DNA of 64,000 bases from Lachnospiraceae bacterium (lineage in GTDB: Bacteria; Bacillota; Clostridia; Lachnospirales; Lachnospiraceae). The notes under the pieces were generated by a model that did no database searches, had not been told where the DNA came from, and saw only the letters and a list, made by a program, of their open reading frames with translations. The stretch covers positions 17,514 to 81,513 of the forward strand of contig JAFSBX010000132.1 of NCBI GenBank assembly GCA_017437065.1. Reading direction: 5' to 3'. The translations under genes and the position numbers were made by a program. Shown one piece after another: positions 8,087-19,950 of the stretch (position 1 is its first letter; each line of letters starts with the position of its first letter).

Positions 8087-9913
8087 TTATTCAACTGTTA
8101 CGGATTTCGCCAGATTTCTCGGCTTATCTACATCGCATCCCTTTCCGACAGCTACATAATAACCAAAAAGCTGTAATGGAATAATTGCAAGTGAGTTTGC
8201 AAAATATGGATTTGTTTCCGGAATATAAATTACATAATCTGCCGCTTTTTCAATTTCTTTATTTCCCTCACAGGTTACGGCAAGGACAAAAGCTCCTCTT
8301 GCCTTTACCTCTACCATGTTACTGATCGTCTTCTGGAACAATGCAGGCTGTGTAGACACGGCAGCAACCAACGTTCCTTCTTCAATCAGAGAAATCGTTC
8401 CATGCTTTAATTCTCCGGCTGCATACGCCTCGGAGTGGATATAAGAAATTTCTTTTAATTTCAAAGAGCCTTCCATGGAAATAGCATAATCAATACCTCT
8501 TCCGATAAAGAAAACGTCCTTCGCACCCACATAACGGTTAGCAAAACGCTGAATTCTTTCTTTATTTCCTAAAAGTAATTCAATCTGATCCGGCAGACAT
8601 TTCAAATCATTCAACATTTCTTTGAACTCAGCATCGGAAATTTTGCCTCTTACCTTTCCAAATTTCATGGCAAGCAGATATAATGCAACCAACTGTGCAC
8701 TATATGCTTTCGTTGTTGCCACGGCAATTTCAGGACCTGCCCATGTATACATGACATTGTCAGCTTCTCTGGCAATAGAGCTTCCAACTACGTTTACGAT
8801 ACCCAGTACTTTGAAACCTCTCGCCTGTGACTCTCTGAGTGCCGCAAGGGTATCGGCTGTTTCACCGGACTGGCTGATAACGACTACAAGTGCACCTTCC
8901 TCCAAAATCGGGTTACGATAACGGAATTCGGATGCCACATCTACTTCTACCGGAATACGTGCCAGACCTTCAATTACATATTTCGCCGTCACACCTGTAT
9001 GATAGGCAGAACCACATGCCACAATATGAATCTTTTTCACGGCAAGGATATCCTCATCAGACATATTTAATTCTTCAATAACAATATCATTCTCTTTAAT
9101 TCTTGGAGAAATCGTATCATTTACCGTTTTCGGCTGTTCATACATTTCTTTTAACATGAAATGCTCATAACCGCCTTTTTCTGCCGCATTGGCATCCCAA
9201 TCAATAGTAACCGGTGTTTTCTGGATTTCTTCTTCATCCACTGTATAGAAATGCATGTGGTCATCACGCAGTCTTACGATTTCCTGATTCTCCACATAAG
9301 TAACTGTACGGGTATATTTTAATACCGCCGGTACATCTGATGCAATAAAGCAGCCGTCATCATTCTGTCCTACGATTAACGGACTGTCTTTTCTTACAGC
9401 AAAAATTTCATCCGGATGCTCTGCAAACATAATTCCTAATGCATAAGAACCTTCTACTCGGTGAAGTACCTTTGTAATTGCTTCTAAAGGATTTCCCTTA
9501 TAGTAATAATCCAACAGATGTGCTAAAACTTCCGTATCTGTTTCTGAACGGAACTCATAGCCTTTATCCATCATTTTTTTCTTTAACGGAAGGTAATTTT
9601 CAATAATACCATTGTGTACAACAGCAATTGTTTCATCCTTATTGAAATGAGGATGGGAATTTTCATCACTTGGTGCACCATGGGTTGCCCATCTGGTATG
9701 ACCGATTCCCAAAACTCCCGGCATAGTCTCGCCGCCATGAGTCAGATTTTCCAATACATTCAGCCTTCCTACTGATTTTTTAATATTGATCTTCTCTCCG
9801 TCATAAATTGCCATTCCGGCAGAGTCATATCCTCTGTATTCCAGTTTTGCAAGTCCGTCCAGAATAATCGGCGCTGCCTGCTTTTTACCTATATATCCAA
9901 CAATACCACACAT
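8087..9913 (-). CDS. glmS: Glutamine-fructose-6-phosphate aminotransferase (isomerizing)
   Basis: Makes glucosamine-6-phosphate for peptidoglycan and wall glycans. The 608-residue protein must begin MCGIVGYIG, because the N-terminal Cys is the glutaminase nucleophile; this fixes the start at 9913. The glutaminase domain (about 1-230) is followed by two SIS domains (SQSGETADTLAAL and the later RGIDYAISMEG region) and ends KSVTVE as in the family. Only 67 bases separate it from the next gene upstream, too few for a glmS ribozyme, and I see none. A regulatory mechanism is therefore not evident here. Confidence 0.97.
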   Translation of the reverse strand: MCGIVGYIGKKQAAPIILDGLAKLEYRGYDSAGMAIYDGEKINIKKSVGRLNVLENLTHGGETMPGVLGIGHTRWATHGAPSDENSHPHFNKDETIAVVHNGIIENYLPLKKKMMDKGYEFRSETDTEVLAHLLDYYYKGNPLEAITKVLHRVEGSYALGIMFAEHPDEIFAVRKDSPLIVGQNDDGCFIASDVPAVLKYTRTVTYVENQEIVRLRDDHMHFYTVDEEEIQKTPVTIDWDANAAEKGGYEHFMLKEMYEQPKTVNDTISPRIKENDIVIEELNMSDEDILAVKKIHIVACGSAYHTGVTAKYVIEGLARIPVEVDVASEFRYRNPILEEGALVVVISQSGETADTLAALRESQARGFKVLGIVNVVGSSIAREADNVMYTWAGPEIAVATTKAYSAQLVALYLLAMKFGKVRGKISDAEFKEMLNDLKCLPDQIELLLGNKERIQRFANRYVGAKDVFFIGRGIDYAISMEGSLKLKEISYIHSEAYAAGELKHGTISLIEEGTLVAAVSTQPALFQKTISNMVEVKARGAFVLAVTCEGNKEIEKAADYVIYIPETNPYFANSLAIIPLQLFGYYVAVGKGCDVDKPRNLAKSVTVE

Positions 9914-9980
9914 AATAATCCGTACCCTTTCCATAGTCTGCGCTTATCAGTTGCCAGTATCCTATTATCTTATATCCTTT

Positions 9981-10916
9981 TTATCTGTCATTATCCCAAA
10001 ATGTCTTATTACTTGTCAAGCTCTGAACCATCTTTTTCGGTAGCTTTTTATAATTTTTCCCTAAAAGGTATCCTAAATATTTACATCCGCTCTGCATAAC
10101 CAATTTCACCAGATACTTAGAATTACCGCTTTTACGCAAATAATCTGCCGTTTGCTTTACCAGCTTCTTTCCTTCCTGCCCTGAAGAAATTTCTGCGAAT
10201 ATTTCCGGATGCTCTGCCTGCGAAACACCCAGGTCAAAATTTCTCTTCAACTGTTCTTTATTAGTATAATTATGAGAATGAATAACCTGTGCTTCCGGTT
10301 TATAGACAATCTTGTACCCTGCCTTAATTGCCCCTGCCGCAAAAATCATATCCTCATTAAAAATAGTATGCCGCACAAAGCCTCCCAGTTCATCATATAC
10401 GGACTTTTTATACATGGCACACACATTAGAACAAAAATATGTTTTAATTCCAAGTTTCTCAATATCACGTGCAGATTTTACCATTCCCTGCTCCGGATAG
10501 TTAAACTGTCTTGTATAACTTTCAATTACACCGCAGTTTTTATCAGGCAACTGTCTCGCGTAAGCTACTGCTACGTTTTTTTCCTGAACTGCCAAAAGCA
10601 GTTGTTCCACCAGCTTACCATCTGCAGGAACTGCATCCTGTGTCATAAAAAGTACATACTCACTGTCTGCTTTCTGCATTCCAATATGTCTCGTCCGTCC
10701 GTGATCAAACTCTCTTTTGGAAATATGATGTGTTTCTACTGTTTTATGTTTTTCCAAAAAATGTGTACCATAAATCAGCCGGTCAAAATATTTCTGCTCC
10801 GTATTCATCACAATAATTCGTTCCGGTTTTACTGTCTGTTTTTCCAACCTGTCTATTAATTTTATAAATTTCTCATCCGGTTTATAGGTAGGAATAATTA
10901 CATTTACTCTGCTCAT
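9981..10916 (-). CDS. Family 2 glycosyltransferase, rhamnosyltransferase-like
   Basis: Cytoplasmic GT-A enzyme predicted to add a sugar, by resemblance a deoxyhexose, to the growing glycan. After VNVIIPTYKP it has a nucleotide-binding fold, an FDHGRTRH motif characteristic of the RfbF/rhamnosyl branch of GT2, and an acceptor-side FNEDMIFA motif. The start at 10916 has GGGAG eight bases upstream and leaves a terminator hairpin ahead of it untranslated; an upstream ATG would run through that hairpin. Sits between glmS and the LCP gene. Donor and linkage cannot be read from sequence. Confidence 0.8.
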   Translation of the reverse strand: MSRVNVIIPTYKPDEKFIKLIDRLEKQTVKPERIIVMNTEQKYFDRLIYGTHFLEKHKTVETHHISKREFDHGRTRHIGMQKADSEYVLFMTQDAVPADGKLVEQLLLAVQEKNVAVAYARQLPDKNCGVIESYTRQFNYPEQGMVKSARDIEKLGIKTYFCSNVCAMYKKSVYDELGGFVRHTIFNEDMIFAAGAIKAGYKIVYKPEAQVIHSHNYTNKEQLKRNFDLGVSQAEHPEIFAEISSGQEGKKLVKQTADYLRKSGNSKYLVKLVMQSGCKYLGYLLGKNYKKLPKKMVQSLTSNKTFWDNDR

Positions 10917-10937
10917 CTCTACTCCCTGACTAAGAGA

Positions 10938-10961
10938 AAGGGACCTTGAACCAGGCCCCTT
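10938..10961 (-). terminator. Terminator of the LCP gene
   Basis: On the minus strand AAGGGGCCT and AGGTCCCTT form a nine-pair stem (one G-T pair) with a six-base loop, followed by TTTCTCTT. It begins 14 bases beyond the LCP stop and ends the unit that includes the glycosylphosphotransferase. Confidence 0.65.
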
Positions 10962-10974
10962 CCTTTTTTGCAAT

Positions 10975-12099
10975 TTATTTCACATACGATGCCGTATCAC
11001 TATAAATTTTTTCGCTTATTTTCTGTACATCCGTAGATACTTCATATCCTGTCTCATTAAATAAAAACTCATGCAGCCATTTTACATTGTCTGTCAAAGA
11101 TACCGGAACAACACAGCTTCCTGATGAACCCACATTGCCTGTTGCACGCATATCTTCTCTAGGGAAACCATCCTCCGCAACAATACTGTATTTTGTAATG
11201 CTACCTAAAAGCTCCACAATTTCAGACAAATCTAAAGAAGTATAAACTTCATCAAATACATTATTTGCAATAGATGTCAGGGAAGAAACATTCGCTTTCT
11301 TTGCCACATCTGCAACTGCCTGTAAAACTTCTCTCTGACGTTCTGCACGTTTAAAATCATTTCCTGCTGTGTAACGAATACGGCAGTATGCTGTTGCCTG
11401 AAGTCCGTCAAGAAGCTGATATCCTGTTTCAGTAACCTCTGTATAGGAACGTTTCAAGTCTTCTGCCATACAATACTGGTAGTTATTAATATGCTTCAAT
11501 TCTTCTTCATCTACATCAATATAAACACCGCCCAAGGCATCAATCGTATCTGTCAGACCTGCAAAACCAACAGTTACGAAATCTGTAATGTTAAGATCAA
11601 GGTTCATATTCAGCATATTAATTGCCATTTCCGGACCACCTTTTCTATATGCCGCATTACACTTTGTGTAAGTATCATTACTTAAATTCAAATAAGTATC
11701 ACGGTATAAAGAAACCAGTTTTACTTCTCCTGTATCCTGATTAATGGAAGCAATCATAATTGTATCAGTTCTTGTATTTTTACGAATCTCTCCTGCTGTG
11801 GAGTCAACACCAAATAAAGCAATATTACGATAACCTTTTAAGGATTCATTTTCAGCGACCTTTTCATTCATAATAATATCGCTTTCTTTAATTTCAACTC
11901 TTCCAACTTTTTCACCCTGCAATACACCGTACAATACAAACAAAGCAACTAAAAGTACCACAATCTCTGCCGCAAAAATAAAAATCTTTCTGCGTTTTTT
12001 CTGTGCACGTTGTTTTGCACTCATCTTCGAACTGCCGTTACCCTTTCTATTTGTGTTGCCCTGTCCGGCACTGTTTTTCCCTTTTGTTTCTGCTGCCAT
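10975..12099 (-). CDS. LytR-CpsA-Psr (LCP) family glycopolymer ligase
   Basis: LCP enzymes move undecaprenyl-linked glycopolymers onto peptidoglycan outside the membrane. The 374-residue protein has a Lys/Arg-rich cytoplasmic start, one membrane segment (about 38-62), and an LCP domain with NIALFGVDS, KNTRTDTIMIAS, SLYRDTYL and the RIRYTAGNDFKRAERQ block carrying the conserved arginines. It lies directly after the initiating glycosylphosphotransferase and before a terminator, so it probably attaches the polymer made by this locus; that pairing is inference. Confidence 0.93.
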   Translation of the reverse strand: MAAETKGKNSAGQGNTNRKGNGSSKMSAKQRAQKKRRKIFIFAAEIVVLLVALFVLYGVLQGEKVGRVEIKESDIIMNEKVAENESLKGYRNIALFGVDSTAGEIRKNTRTDTIMIASINQDTGEVKLVSLYRDTYLNLSNDTYTKCNAAYRKGGPEMAINMLNMNLDLNITDFVTVGFAGLTDTIDALGGVYIDVDEEELKHINNYQYCMAEDLKRSYTEVTETGYQLLDGLQATAYCRIRYTAGNDFKRAERQREVLQAVADVAKKANVSSLTSIANNVFDEVYTSLDLSEIVELLGSITKYSIVAEDGFPREDMRATGNVGSSGSCVVPVSLTDNVKWLHEFLFNETGYEVSTDVQKISEKIYSDTASYVK

Positions 12100-12133
12100 T
12101 TCTTTTCTCCTTCTAACATATTAGATTTTCAAT

Positions 12134-13549
12134 CTAGTAAGCATTTTTGTTTATAAAACCTCTGAAAATTGTCAAAAACATAATCTTAATATCTAATGAC
12201 ATCGTCCAGTTTTCAATATAATATATATCATACTCAATACGTTTACGAATTGAGGTATCCCCTCTATATCCGTTTACCTGTGCCCACCCGGTCAGTCCCG
12301 GACGCACCTGATGTTTTACCATATAGCGTGGAATTTCTTCTTTAAACTGTTCTACAAACTGAGGTCTTTCCGGTCTTGGACCTACAAGACTCATATTTCC
12401 AATTAATATATTAAACAACTGCGGGATTTCATCCAAACTGGTCTTCCTTAAAAATCTGCCCACTTTTGTAACTCTTGGGTCACCCTTTACCGTCCATCCC
12501 TTTTTTTCTTCCTCAGGAGCCTGCTGTCTCATAGTGCGAAACTTATACATTTGAAACGTTTTATTATGAAGTCCTACCCGCTCCTGCTTAAAGATGATTG
12601 GTCCGGGACCGGAGCATTTTATCAATATCGCCGATACAAGCATAATCGGAGAAAAAACCACGATTCCGCACAAAGAACCAACAATATCAATCAATCTCTT
12701 TGCCACCAGATTCAATGTGTTGGTAAGCGGAACATAACGGATATTGATGACCGGAAGTCCGTTTAAATCCTCTGTATATGGTCTGCTCGGTATTAAACTG
12801 CTGTAATCCGGAATAAACTTTGTATGCACACCGGACTTTTCACACATTGCCACCAGTTCTTCCAAATGATCATAATCGGCAAGTGCCAGTGTAATTGCAA
12901 TTTCATCCAGTTTGTTTTCCGGCAGAATAATTTCCAGATTTTCAATTCTGCCTAACACCTTAATCCCTTTGTACAAAGTACCTGCCGGTATATGATTATC
13001 CAGTACCCCGCAAATATGATAACCCCATTGCGGATTACTTACTATCCTGTCAATATATGCCTCTGTTGCCCTTGAATAACCTACAAGCAAAATATGTTTA
13101 ATATTATACCCTTTTTTACGGAACAAGCGCAATAGTTTTCTGATAAACAATCTTGCCAATATGGTAAGAAAAATATTTATCACAAAAAACATTACAATCA
13201 TGGAACGCGAAAAATCCCGTTCCTTCAACATATACAGCGTTCCGATAAAGCATATAAAGCCAACCGTATTTGCTTTTAATATATTCACAACCTCAAACTG
13301 TCTGCCGGTAGCTCTCTTTGGCTTGTACATATTAAATGAATAATAAAGTATCAGATATCCCGGCACAAGCAGCCACATGGCTTCAAAATACCGTTCCATA
13401 TCCAGATAGCCTTCACCCGGCTCTACAAAGTAAGCGGAAAATACACTTTCAAAGTGTATAAACCATGCCAACATATAGGAACACGCTACAATTATGGCAT
13501 CTATTAATACATGTAATCTGTTAAAAATTTTCTGATTATCTTTAATCAT
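12134..13549 (-). CDS. Polyprenyl glycosylphosphotransferase (chain-initiating enzyme)
   Basis: Transfers a sugar-1-phosphate (often glucose or galactose) onto undecaprenyl phosphate to start a repeat unit. The 471 residues follow the WbaP/CpsE plan: four N-terminal membrane helices, a Rossmann-like middle domain (ILLVGYSRATEAY), a fifth hydrophobic helix near 285-305, and the catalytic C-terminal block with KRLIDIVGS, KFRTMR, the KTSLDEIPQL motif and GPRPERP. All catalytic blocks look intact. Which sugar it uses is not shown. It is the likely first step for the glycan whose remaining genes lie between 13.6 and 33.6 kb. Confidence 0.93.
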   Translation of the reverse strand: MIKDNQKIFNRLHVLIDAIIVACSYMLAWFIHFESVFSAYFVEPGEGYLDMERYFEAMWLLVPGYLILYYSFNMYKPKRATGRQFEVVNILKANTVGFICFIGTLYMLKERDFSRSMIVMFFVINIFLTILARLFIRKLLRLFRKKGYNIKHILLVGYSRATEAYIDRIVSNPQWGYHICGVLDNHIPAGTLYKGIKVLGRIENLEIILPENKLDEIAITLALADYDHLEELVAMCEKSGVHTKFIPDYSSLIPSRPYTEDLNGLPVINIRYVPLTNTLNLVAKRLIDIVGSLCGIVVFSPIMLVSAILIKCSGPGPIIFKQERVGLHNKTFQMYKFRTMRQQAPEEEKKGWTVKGDPRVTKVGRFLRKTSLDEIPQLFNILIGNMSLVGPRPERPQFVEQFKEEIPRYMVKHQVRPGLTGWAQVNGYRGDTSIRKRIEYDIYYIENWTMSLDIKIMFLTIFRGFINKNAY

Positions 13550-13618
13550 CTTATTTCTCCATATCCGAAGATATTCTACAATAATCTGCCAAAAAGTACA
13601 ACTTAAATTTCTCTTAAG

Positions 13619-14596
13619 TTATTTTCCGCTAATAAACCTTCTGAAAATATTGCCCCAGAGTTCCCATTGGATGACCAAATAATTTTTCAAATGTTCCCCT
13701 CGAAATTTTACCTTTTTTTCACATCCTTCCACAGAACGGCTTAAAACATATCCTTTCCAAAGCCCCTGTATATAAATTTTCCCATACCCTTTTTTCGCAA
13801 AAAACAGCGTTTTTATCATAAATCCTGCCACAAAAAAAGGCAAATTAATTATACGCTGTATAAGCGGCATGTTCTTTCTAATTATATAGATGCTGTTTCT
13901 CGAGGAAAAGTTTACTTTAAATTCATTATATTTTGAACCGCTTGTCGCACTCCCTGCATGCCATACCAATGCGGAAGGTTCAAAAACGTTGTAATATCCA
14001 TAAATTCTGGCTCTATAGCCCACATCAATATCTTCTAAATACGCAAAATGATTTTCATCAAAATATCCGATTTCTTCAAAAATTTCTTTCCGATATATGG
14101 CAGCACCTGCACACGACGCAAAAATTTTTCTTGTATGGGAATAAGCTTCACTGTCTTTTTTCCCTTTTCCTAACGCGTATGCCCAGCCAAGTGCACAATA
14201 ATAGTCACCTGCATCATCCACTGTTTCCGGATGGTGCAGTGACATCATTTTGGCGGATACGGAAAAAAATTTTTCAGACTTACCGATTCTTTCTTCCAGC
14301 CGGTGCACAAAATACTTATCTGCTTTTGTGTCATTATTCAGTAAAATTACATACTCCGTCTTCGCTGCCTTTATTCCCGCATTTACAGCTTTACAAAATC
14401 CCATATTTTCCTGAAATTCTATCACTGAAACAGACGGATAATATTCCTTTATAAACGAAACACTTCCATCCCCGGAACCATTATCCACAAGAATAATATC
14501 CGGTGCTCCACCTTCCTGCTCCAAAAGAGAATCCAGACATTCTTTCAAAAATTTCTTACCGTTCCAATTTGGAATAATTACTGTAGACTTCTTCAT
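13619..14596 (-). CDS. Family 2 glycosyltransferase (WbbL/rhamnosyl-like)
   Basis: A 325-residue GT-A enzyme starting STVIIPNWNGK, with the NNDTKAD metal-binding region and a LEDIDVGYRARIYGY motif typical of the WbbL-type rhamnosyl branch. The C-terminal part holds an amphipathic or membrane-contacting stretch. Start at 14596 is chosen because GGAG lies ten bases upstream; the ATG 15 bases earlier lacks a ribosome site. It is one of at least five GT2 genes in this locus and ends 69 bases before the glycosylphosphotransferase start. The sugar donor is unknown; dTDP-rhamnose is plausible given rfbABC nearby. Confidence 0.82.
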   Translation of the reverse strand: MKKSTVIIPNWNGKKFLKECLDSLLEQEGGAPDIILVDNGSGDGSVSFIKEYYPSVSVIEFQENMGFCKAVNAGIKAAKTEYVILLNNDTKADKYFVHRLEERIGKSEKFFSVSAKMMSLHHPETVDDAGDYYCALGWAYALGKGKKDSEAYSHTRKIFASCAGAAIYRKEIFEEIGYFDENHFAYLEDIDVGYRARIYGYYNVFEPSALVWHAGSATSGSKYNEFKVNFSSRNSIYIIRKNMPLIQRIINLPFFVAGFMIKTLFFAKKGYGKIYIQGLWKGYVLSRSVEGCEKKVKFRGEHLKNYLVIQWELWGNIFRRFISGK

Positions 14597-14623
14597 GGGT
14601 TTCCACTCCATATATACTAAAGA

Positions 14624-15997
14624 TTATTTTTTTCTAATTTTGTAAACATACTTTGGATAAAAAATTAATCTATATCCTCTTTTTTTCACTTCTTCACAAA
14701 AAGCATTGCTTAAAATGCTCCATTCTTCCTCACTTTTTTTATATTTTTCCCCGAAAAACATTTTGTTTTTCTCATTTTCTGTATATCCCATACCGGTAAT
14801 TTCTTCAAATAATCCACGTAAATCAGGATGAACACGTATACACCTTAAATCCAGTGTATCCATGGTCTGCCATAAGGATGCTCTATGCATGTATCCGCTA
14901 AAATGCACATAAAGTCCTTCAAAAGGCTTTTTCCCCTCCAACTGCAGATTTCCTGTGACTCTGTTTTTTCTATCCAGTACTTTTCCGCCTATCGCACCGA
15001 CATTTCCCAAATCACTAAAAATATCCTGTTCCTCTATCCGGTAAAAGCCAACATGACAGGTATCCTCTACTTTGGCATGCCAACCCATTCTTTCCACAAA
15101 ATCAGTAACTGCTCTTTTTCCTGCGTCATACGCATATTTCTTGCTCTCCGGATTTTCTGCTGTTGAGGCTTCGTGACAACGCCAGTGATACAGCACTTGT
15201 GGCACATGTCCTATCTGTCCGTTTTTTGTCTTTTCATAGCCGTTTTCTTTCAACAAACACTCTACCGCACGCAGAATAATATCATAATCCTGTGCCCCAT
15301 CATATTCCTTACGAAATCCCAGTTCTTTCATAAGCTCTGTTTTCATTACCAGAAAATGACAGATGTAATTATTTGACAAAAGCAAATCTAAATTAAAATC
15401 CGTTTTGATATGCGGATCAAAAAATTGTTTACCTTCTCCGTCACATTTATCTTCATCAGAATAGAGCATGTGATAATCCCTACCTGTTTCTTGTCCTTTT
15501 TCTATTTTCTTTGCCATTTCAAAGAGTGCATTCCCTGTCAGAATGTCATCGTGATCTAAAAGTCCCACATAATCTCCCGTGGCTAATTTTAATCCTTCAT
15601 TAGTATTCTCTGAAATGCCGCCGTTTTCTTTTAATTTTATATATTTTATACGACGGTCATCGTATGATTTTACTACTTGTTCCACATGATTACTTTTACC
15701 TGCATCTGCAATAATCAGCTCAAAGTTTGTATATGTCTGTTTTAAAACGGATTCTATCAACTCACGCAAATAGACTTCCTTTGTTTCGTACGCAGGCACT
15801 AAAATACTAAACTTATACAGTTTTTTAAATGAATATTTTCGCTGTTCATCCAACACAGCTTCTTCCGGCTCAAAAAAACTGTACTCTGTTTTCTCGCCGA
15901 TACACCTTTCCCAAACTGCATAAAAAGTATTCATAATTCCGTTTCTTTTAAAATAATATATAGTTTTTTTTATATTTGCAATCTTAAAAAAACGCAC
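14624..15997 (-). CDS. Family 2 glycosyltransferase
   Basis: A 457-residue protein whose GT-A domain begins near residue 62 (FSILVPAYET) and carries the GLLDHDD metal-binding motif and a DGAQDYDIILR acceptor motif. The first 60 residues are basic and could contact the membrane; the C-terminal 150 residues look like the second half of the two-domain enzymes encoded upstream at 17.9-19.9 kb, without a full second catalytic domain. It starts after a terminator at 16.03 kb, so it may have its own promoter or depend on readthrough. Specificity is not predictable. Confidence 0.82.
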   Translation of the reverse strand: MRFFKIANIKKTIYYFKRNGIMNTFYAVWERCIGEKTEYSFFEPEEAVLDEQRKYSFKKLYKFSILVPAYETKEVYLRELIESVLKQTYTNFELIIADAGKSNHVEQVVKSYDDRRIKYIKLKENGGISENTNEGLKLATGDYVGLLDHDDILTGNALFEMAKKIEKGQETGRDYHMLYSDEDKCDGEGKQFFDPHIKTDFNLDLLLSNNYICHFLVMKTELMKELGFRKEYDGAQDYDIILRAVECLLKENGYEKTKNGQIGHVPQVLYHWRCHEASTAENPESKKYAYDAGKRAVTDFVERMGWHAKVEDTCHVGFYRIEEQDIFSDLGNVGAIGGKVLDRKNRVTGNLQLEGKKPFEGLYVHFSGYMHRASLWQTMDTLDLRCIRVHPDLRGLFEEITGMGYTENEKNKMFFGEKYKKSEEEWSILSNAFCEEVKKRGYRLIFYPKYVYKIRKK

Positions 15998-16025
15998 ACC
16001 ATTTTCTCCACTTTTTATTTATCAG

Positions 16026-16056
16026 AAAAAGCTGCCACAAAAAAGCGGCAGCTTTT
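16026..16056 (-). terminator. Terminator after the phosphoglucomutase gene
   Basis: AAAAGCTGCC pairs with GGCAGCTTTT around an eleven-base loop and gives a run of five T on the minus strand. It lies about 45 bases past the phosphoglucomutase stop. Confidence 0.85.
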
Positions 16057-16100
16057 CATTTCTATTTTATCAGCCCTGCATAATACTTTGCAAATTTATT

Positions 16101-17822
<1,722 letters not shown>

Positions 17823-17938
17823 TTTTTTACCTCCATATTTAAACATTTAAACTACTTTTTAAGTAATTTTAACACAAGTTTTCACGTTACACAAGCAAAG
17901 TATTATAATCTATTCTTGCAATTATATCTCACAATTTT

Positions 17939-19927
17939 CTACATTTTTAATGTATAGTCGCTATGGTCGAGTGAGAAGTTCGGATTGTAATACGGGTCTC
18001 CCTTTTGAAGTTCTTCCTTCCACCTGTTACGGAACCGTTCTGCCTCTTCGTCATAACGTTTCGCATTTTCACCACTCATGTCCGAACCTCTGGACGCAGA
18101 TTCATAATGGTATAACTCTGCAAACGGTGTAAAGATATTAAGCAGACCTTTCTTTCTCAATTTCAGACAAAAATCCACATCATTCAGTGCCACCGCAAAC
18201 TCTTCATCCAGACCGCCCACTTCATCGAACAGTGCTTTTTTCACAAGGAGGCATGCTCCGGTAACTGCCGACGCATTCTGTGCGTAGCAAAGTCTTCCCA
18301 TATATCCGAAATTGCTCTTATCAATCATATAATGTGTATGGCCTGCTGTTCTGTGTGCTCCTAAACCTATGACAATACCTGCATGCTGAATCGTATCATT
18401 TTCATAGTAAAGTTTGGCACCTACCGCACCTACGTCTTCTCTCTGACCGTACATTAACAATTCTTCCATCCAGTTAATTGTAATGACTTCCGTATCATTA
18501 TTTAATAAAAGAAGGTAATCGCCATCTGCTTTTGATGCCCCAAAATTATTTACTTTTGAATAATTAAATTCACCTTCATAAACTACTACTTTTACTTTAC
18601 TATTTTTTTTCAATTCTTCGTAATATTCAAAAATTTCCGGTTCTGTACTGTTGTTTTCAATAACAATAATCTCATAATTTTCATAAGTACTCTTCTCCCG
18701 GATAGACGAAATACAACGTTTCAAATCGGTAACATGATTTCTGTTCGGAATCAGAATGGATATTTTCGGATTGGATAACAGGCGGTATTTTATTCTGAAT
18801 ATTGTTTCACATGCTCTTGTACTTGTAATTTCAAAGCTGTCCATACCACAATCTGTTAAATGAGCACCGATTGCTCCCTTTGCCGCATCAATGGCATAGC
18901 TTTTTGCACTAATGTCCGCTGCCACACTTCCTTTGTGGGAACGCCAGTAATATAACAATTTAGGTACATGTACTACATTTTTTGCCCTCTTTGTCAGACG
19001 CAGAATCATATCATGGTCCTGACTTCCGTCAAACTGCGTGCGGAATAATTCCATTCCTTCCAACAGCTTTCTGTCAAACACACTAAAATGGCAGATATAA
19101 TTGTTTGCCCTCAAATTGTCAATCGCAAAATCCGGCTTAAAATGCAACGTAATCATATCATCAATGCTGTTTCCCTGAAAGGTTGCTTCATCACAATAAA
19201 TATAGTCTGCATCCTTTTCACATATCGCTTTCATATACTCAAAAAGCACACTTGGATGTAAAATATCGTCATGGTCAAATAATCCGATATAGTCTCCTGT
19301 TGCCATTTCGTAGCATCTGTTCGTATTACCCGAAATTCCCTCATTCTTTTCCAGCTTTTTATAGCAGATACGTTTATCCTTTTCTCTGTAAGACTGACAA
19401 ATTTCTCCTACATAAGCATGTTCTGCATCTGAACCGTCTGCCAGGCATAATTCCCAGTTTCCATACGTCTGTTTTCTTACCGAATCAATCACATCTCTCA
19501 AAAACTTTTCCGGTGTATTATAAAGGGGTACTAAAATACTGAACTTAATGTCCTTTGAAAATTTTGTTTCTTCTTCTGCCTTACGTCTCTGCGCATTTGG
19601 AAAACTAGCCGTACCATGCTGTAATTTTGCCCGCTTTTCAATACTTTTACTTTTCAGCTTACGCAAAATTCCTTTCACATTTCCATAACGTCTCACTCTG
19701 TCCCTTGTCCGGATGAGAAAATGAATACAAACTCGTGCAGGCTTAGAAAGCTTCCAGAACTTACTGCCTTTGATACGGTTAATCTCCTCCAGCAGTCTTC
19801 TTTCTTCTTCCACTGCGGCAGCCAGCTTCCCTGACAGCACTTGCGTTTTCTTTTTTTCTTCTTCGTATGCTTCTCTGTAATATTCCAGTTCTTCTGATTC
19901 TCTTTCTATATTTTTCTGCTGTTCCAT
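17939..19927 (-). CDS. Two-domain family 2 glycosyltransferase
   Basis: A 662-residue enzyme with an N-terminal coiled coil (about 1-55, Glu/Lys rich) followed by a basic region and two GT-A domains. The first begins near 128 (FSILVPLYNT) with DHDD at 218-221; the second near 388 (ISILIPNRN) with NNDTEV, a GACLLVKK stretch and an ALNDVDFCLKLR acceptor motif. Two active-looking sites suggest it adds two linkages, perhaps as a polymerase. This layout is common in ABC-exported O-antigen and rhamnan loci. It lies just downstream of another large GT2 gene with a 23-base gap. Confidence 0.87.
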   Translation of the reverse strand: MEQQKNIERESEELEYYREAYEEEKKKTQVLSGKLAAAVEEERRLLEEINRIKGSKFWKLSKPARVCIHFLIRTRDRVRRYGNVKGILRKLKSKSIEKRAKLQHGTASFPNAQRRKAEEETKFSKDIKFSILVPLYNTPEKFLRDVIDSVRKQTYGNWELCLADGSDAEHAYVGEICQSYREKDKRICYKKLEKNEGISGNTNRCYEMATGDYIGLFDHDDILHPSVLFEYMKAICEKDADYIYCDEATFQGNSIDDMITLHFKPDFAIDNLRANNYICHFSVFDRKLLEGMELFRTQFDGSQDHDMILRLTKRAKNVVHVPKLLYYWRSHKGSVAADISAKSYAIDAAKGAIGAHLTDCGMDSFEITSTRACETIFRIKYRLLSNPKISILIPNRNHVTDLKRCISSIREKSTYENYEIIVIENNSTEPEIFEYYEELKKNSKVKVVVYEGEFNYSKVNNFGASKADGDYLLLLNNDTEVITINWMEELLMYGQREDVGAVGAKLYYENDTIQHAGIVIGLGAHRTAGHTHYMIDKSNFGYMGRLCYAQNASAVTGACLLVKKALFDEVGGLDEEFAVALNDVDFCLKLRKKGLLNIFTPFAELYHYESASRGSDMSGENAKRYDEEAERFRNRWKEELQKGDPYYNPNFSLDHSDYTLKM

Positions 19928-19950
19928 AACAAATTATCTTGCCTTTCCCG

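Noticed and set aside
9914-9980. glmS ribozyme upstream of glmS
   Set aside because: Only 67 bases lie between the genes and no ribozyme-like pairing is seen; the ribozyme needs a much longer leader.
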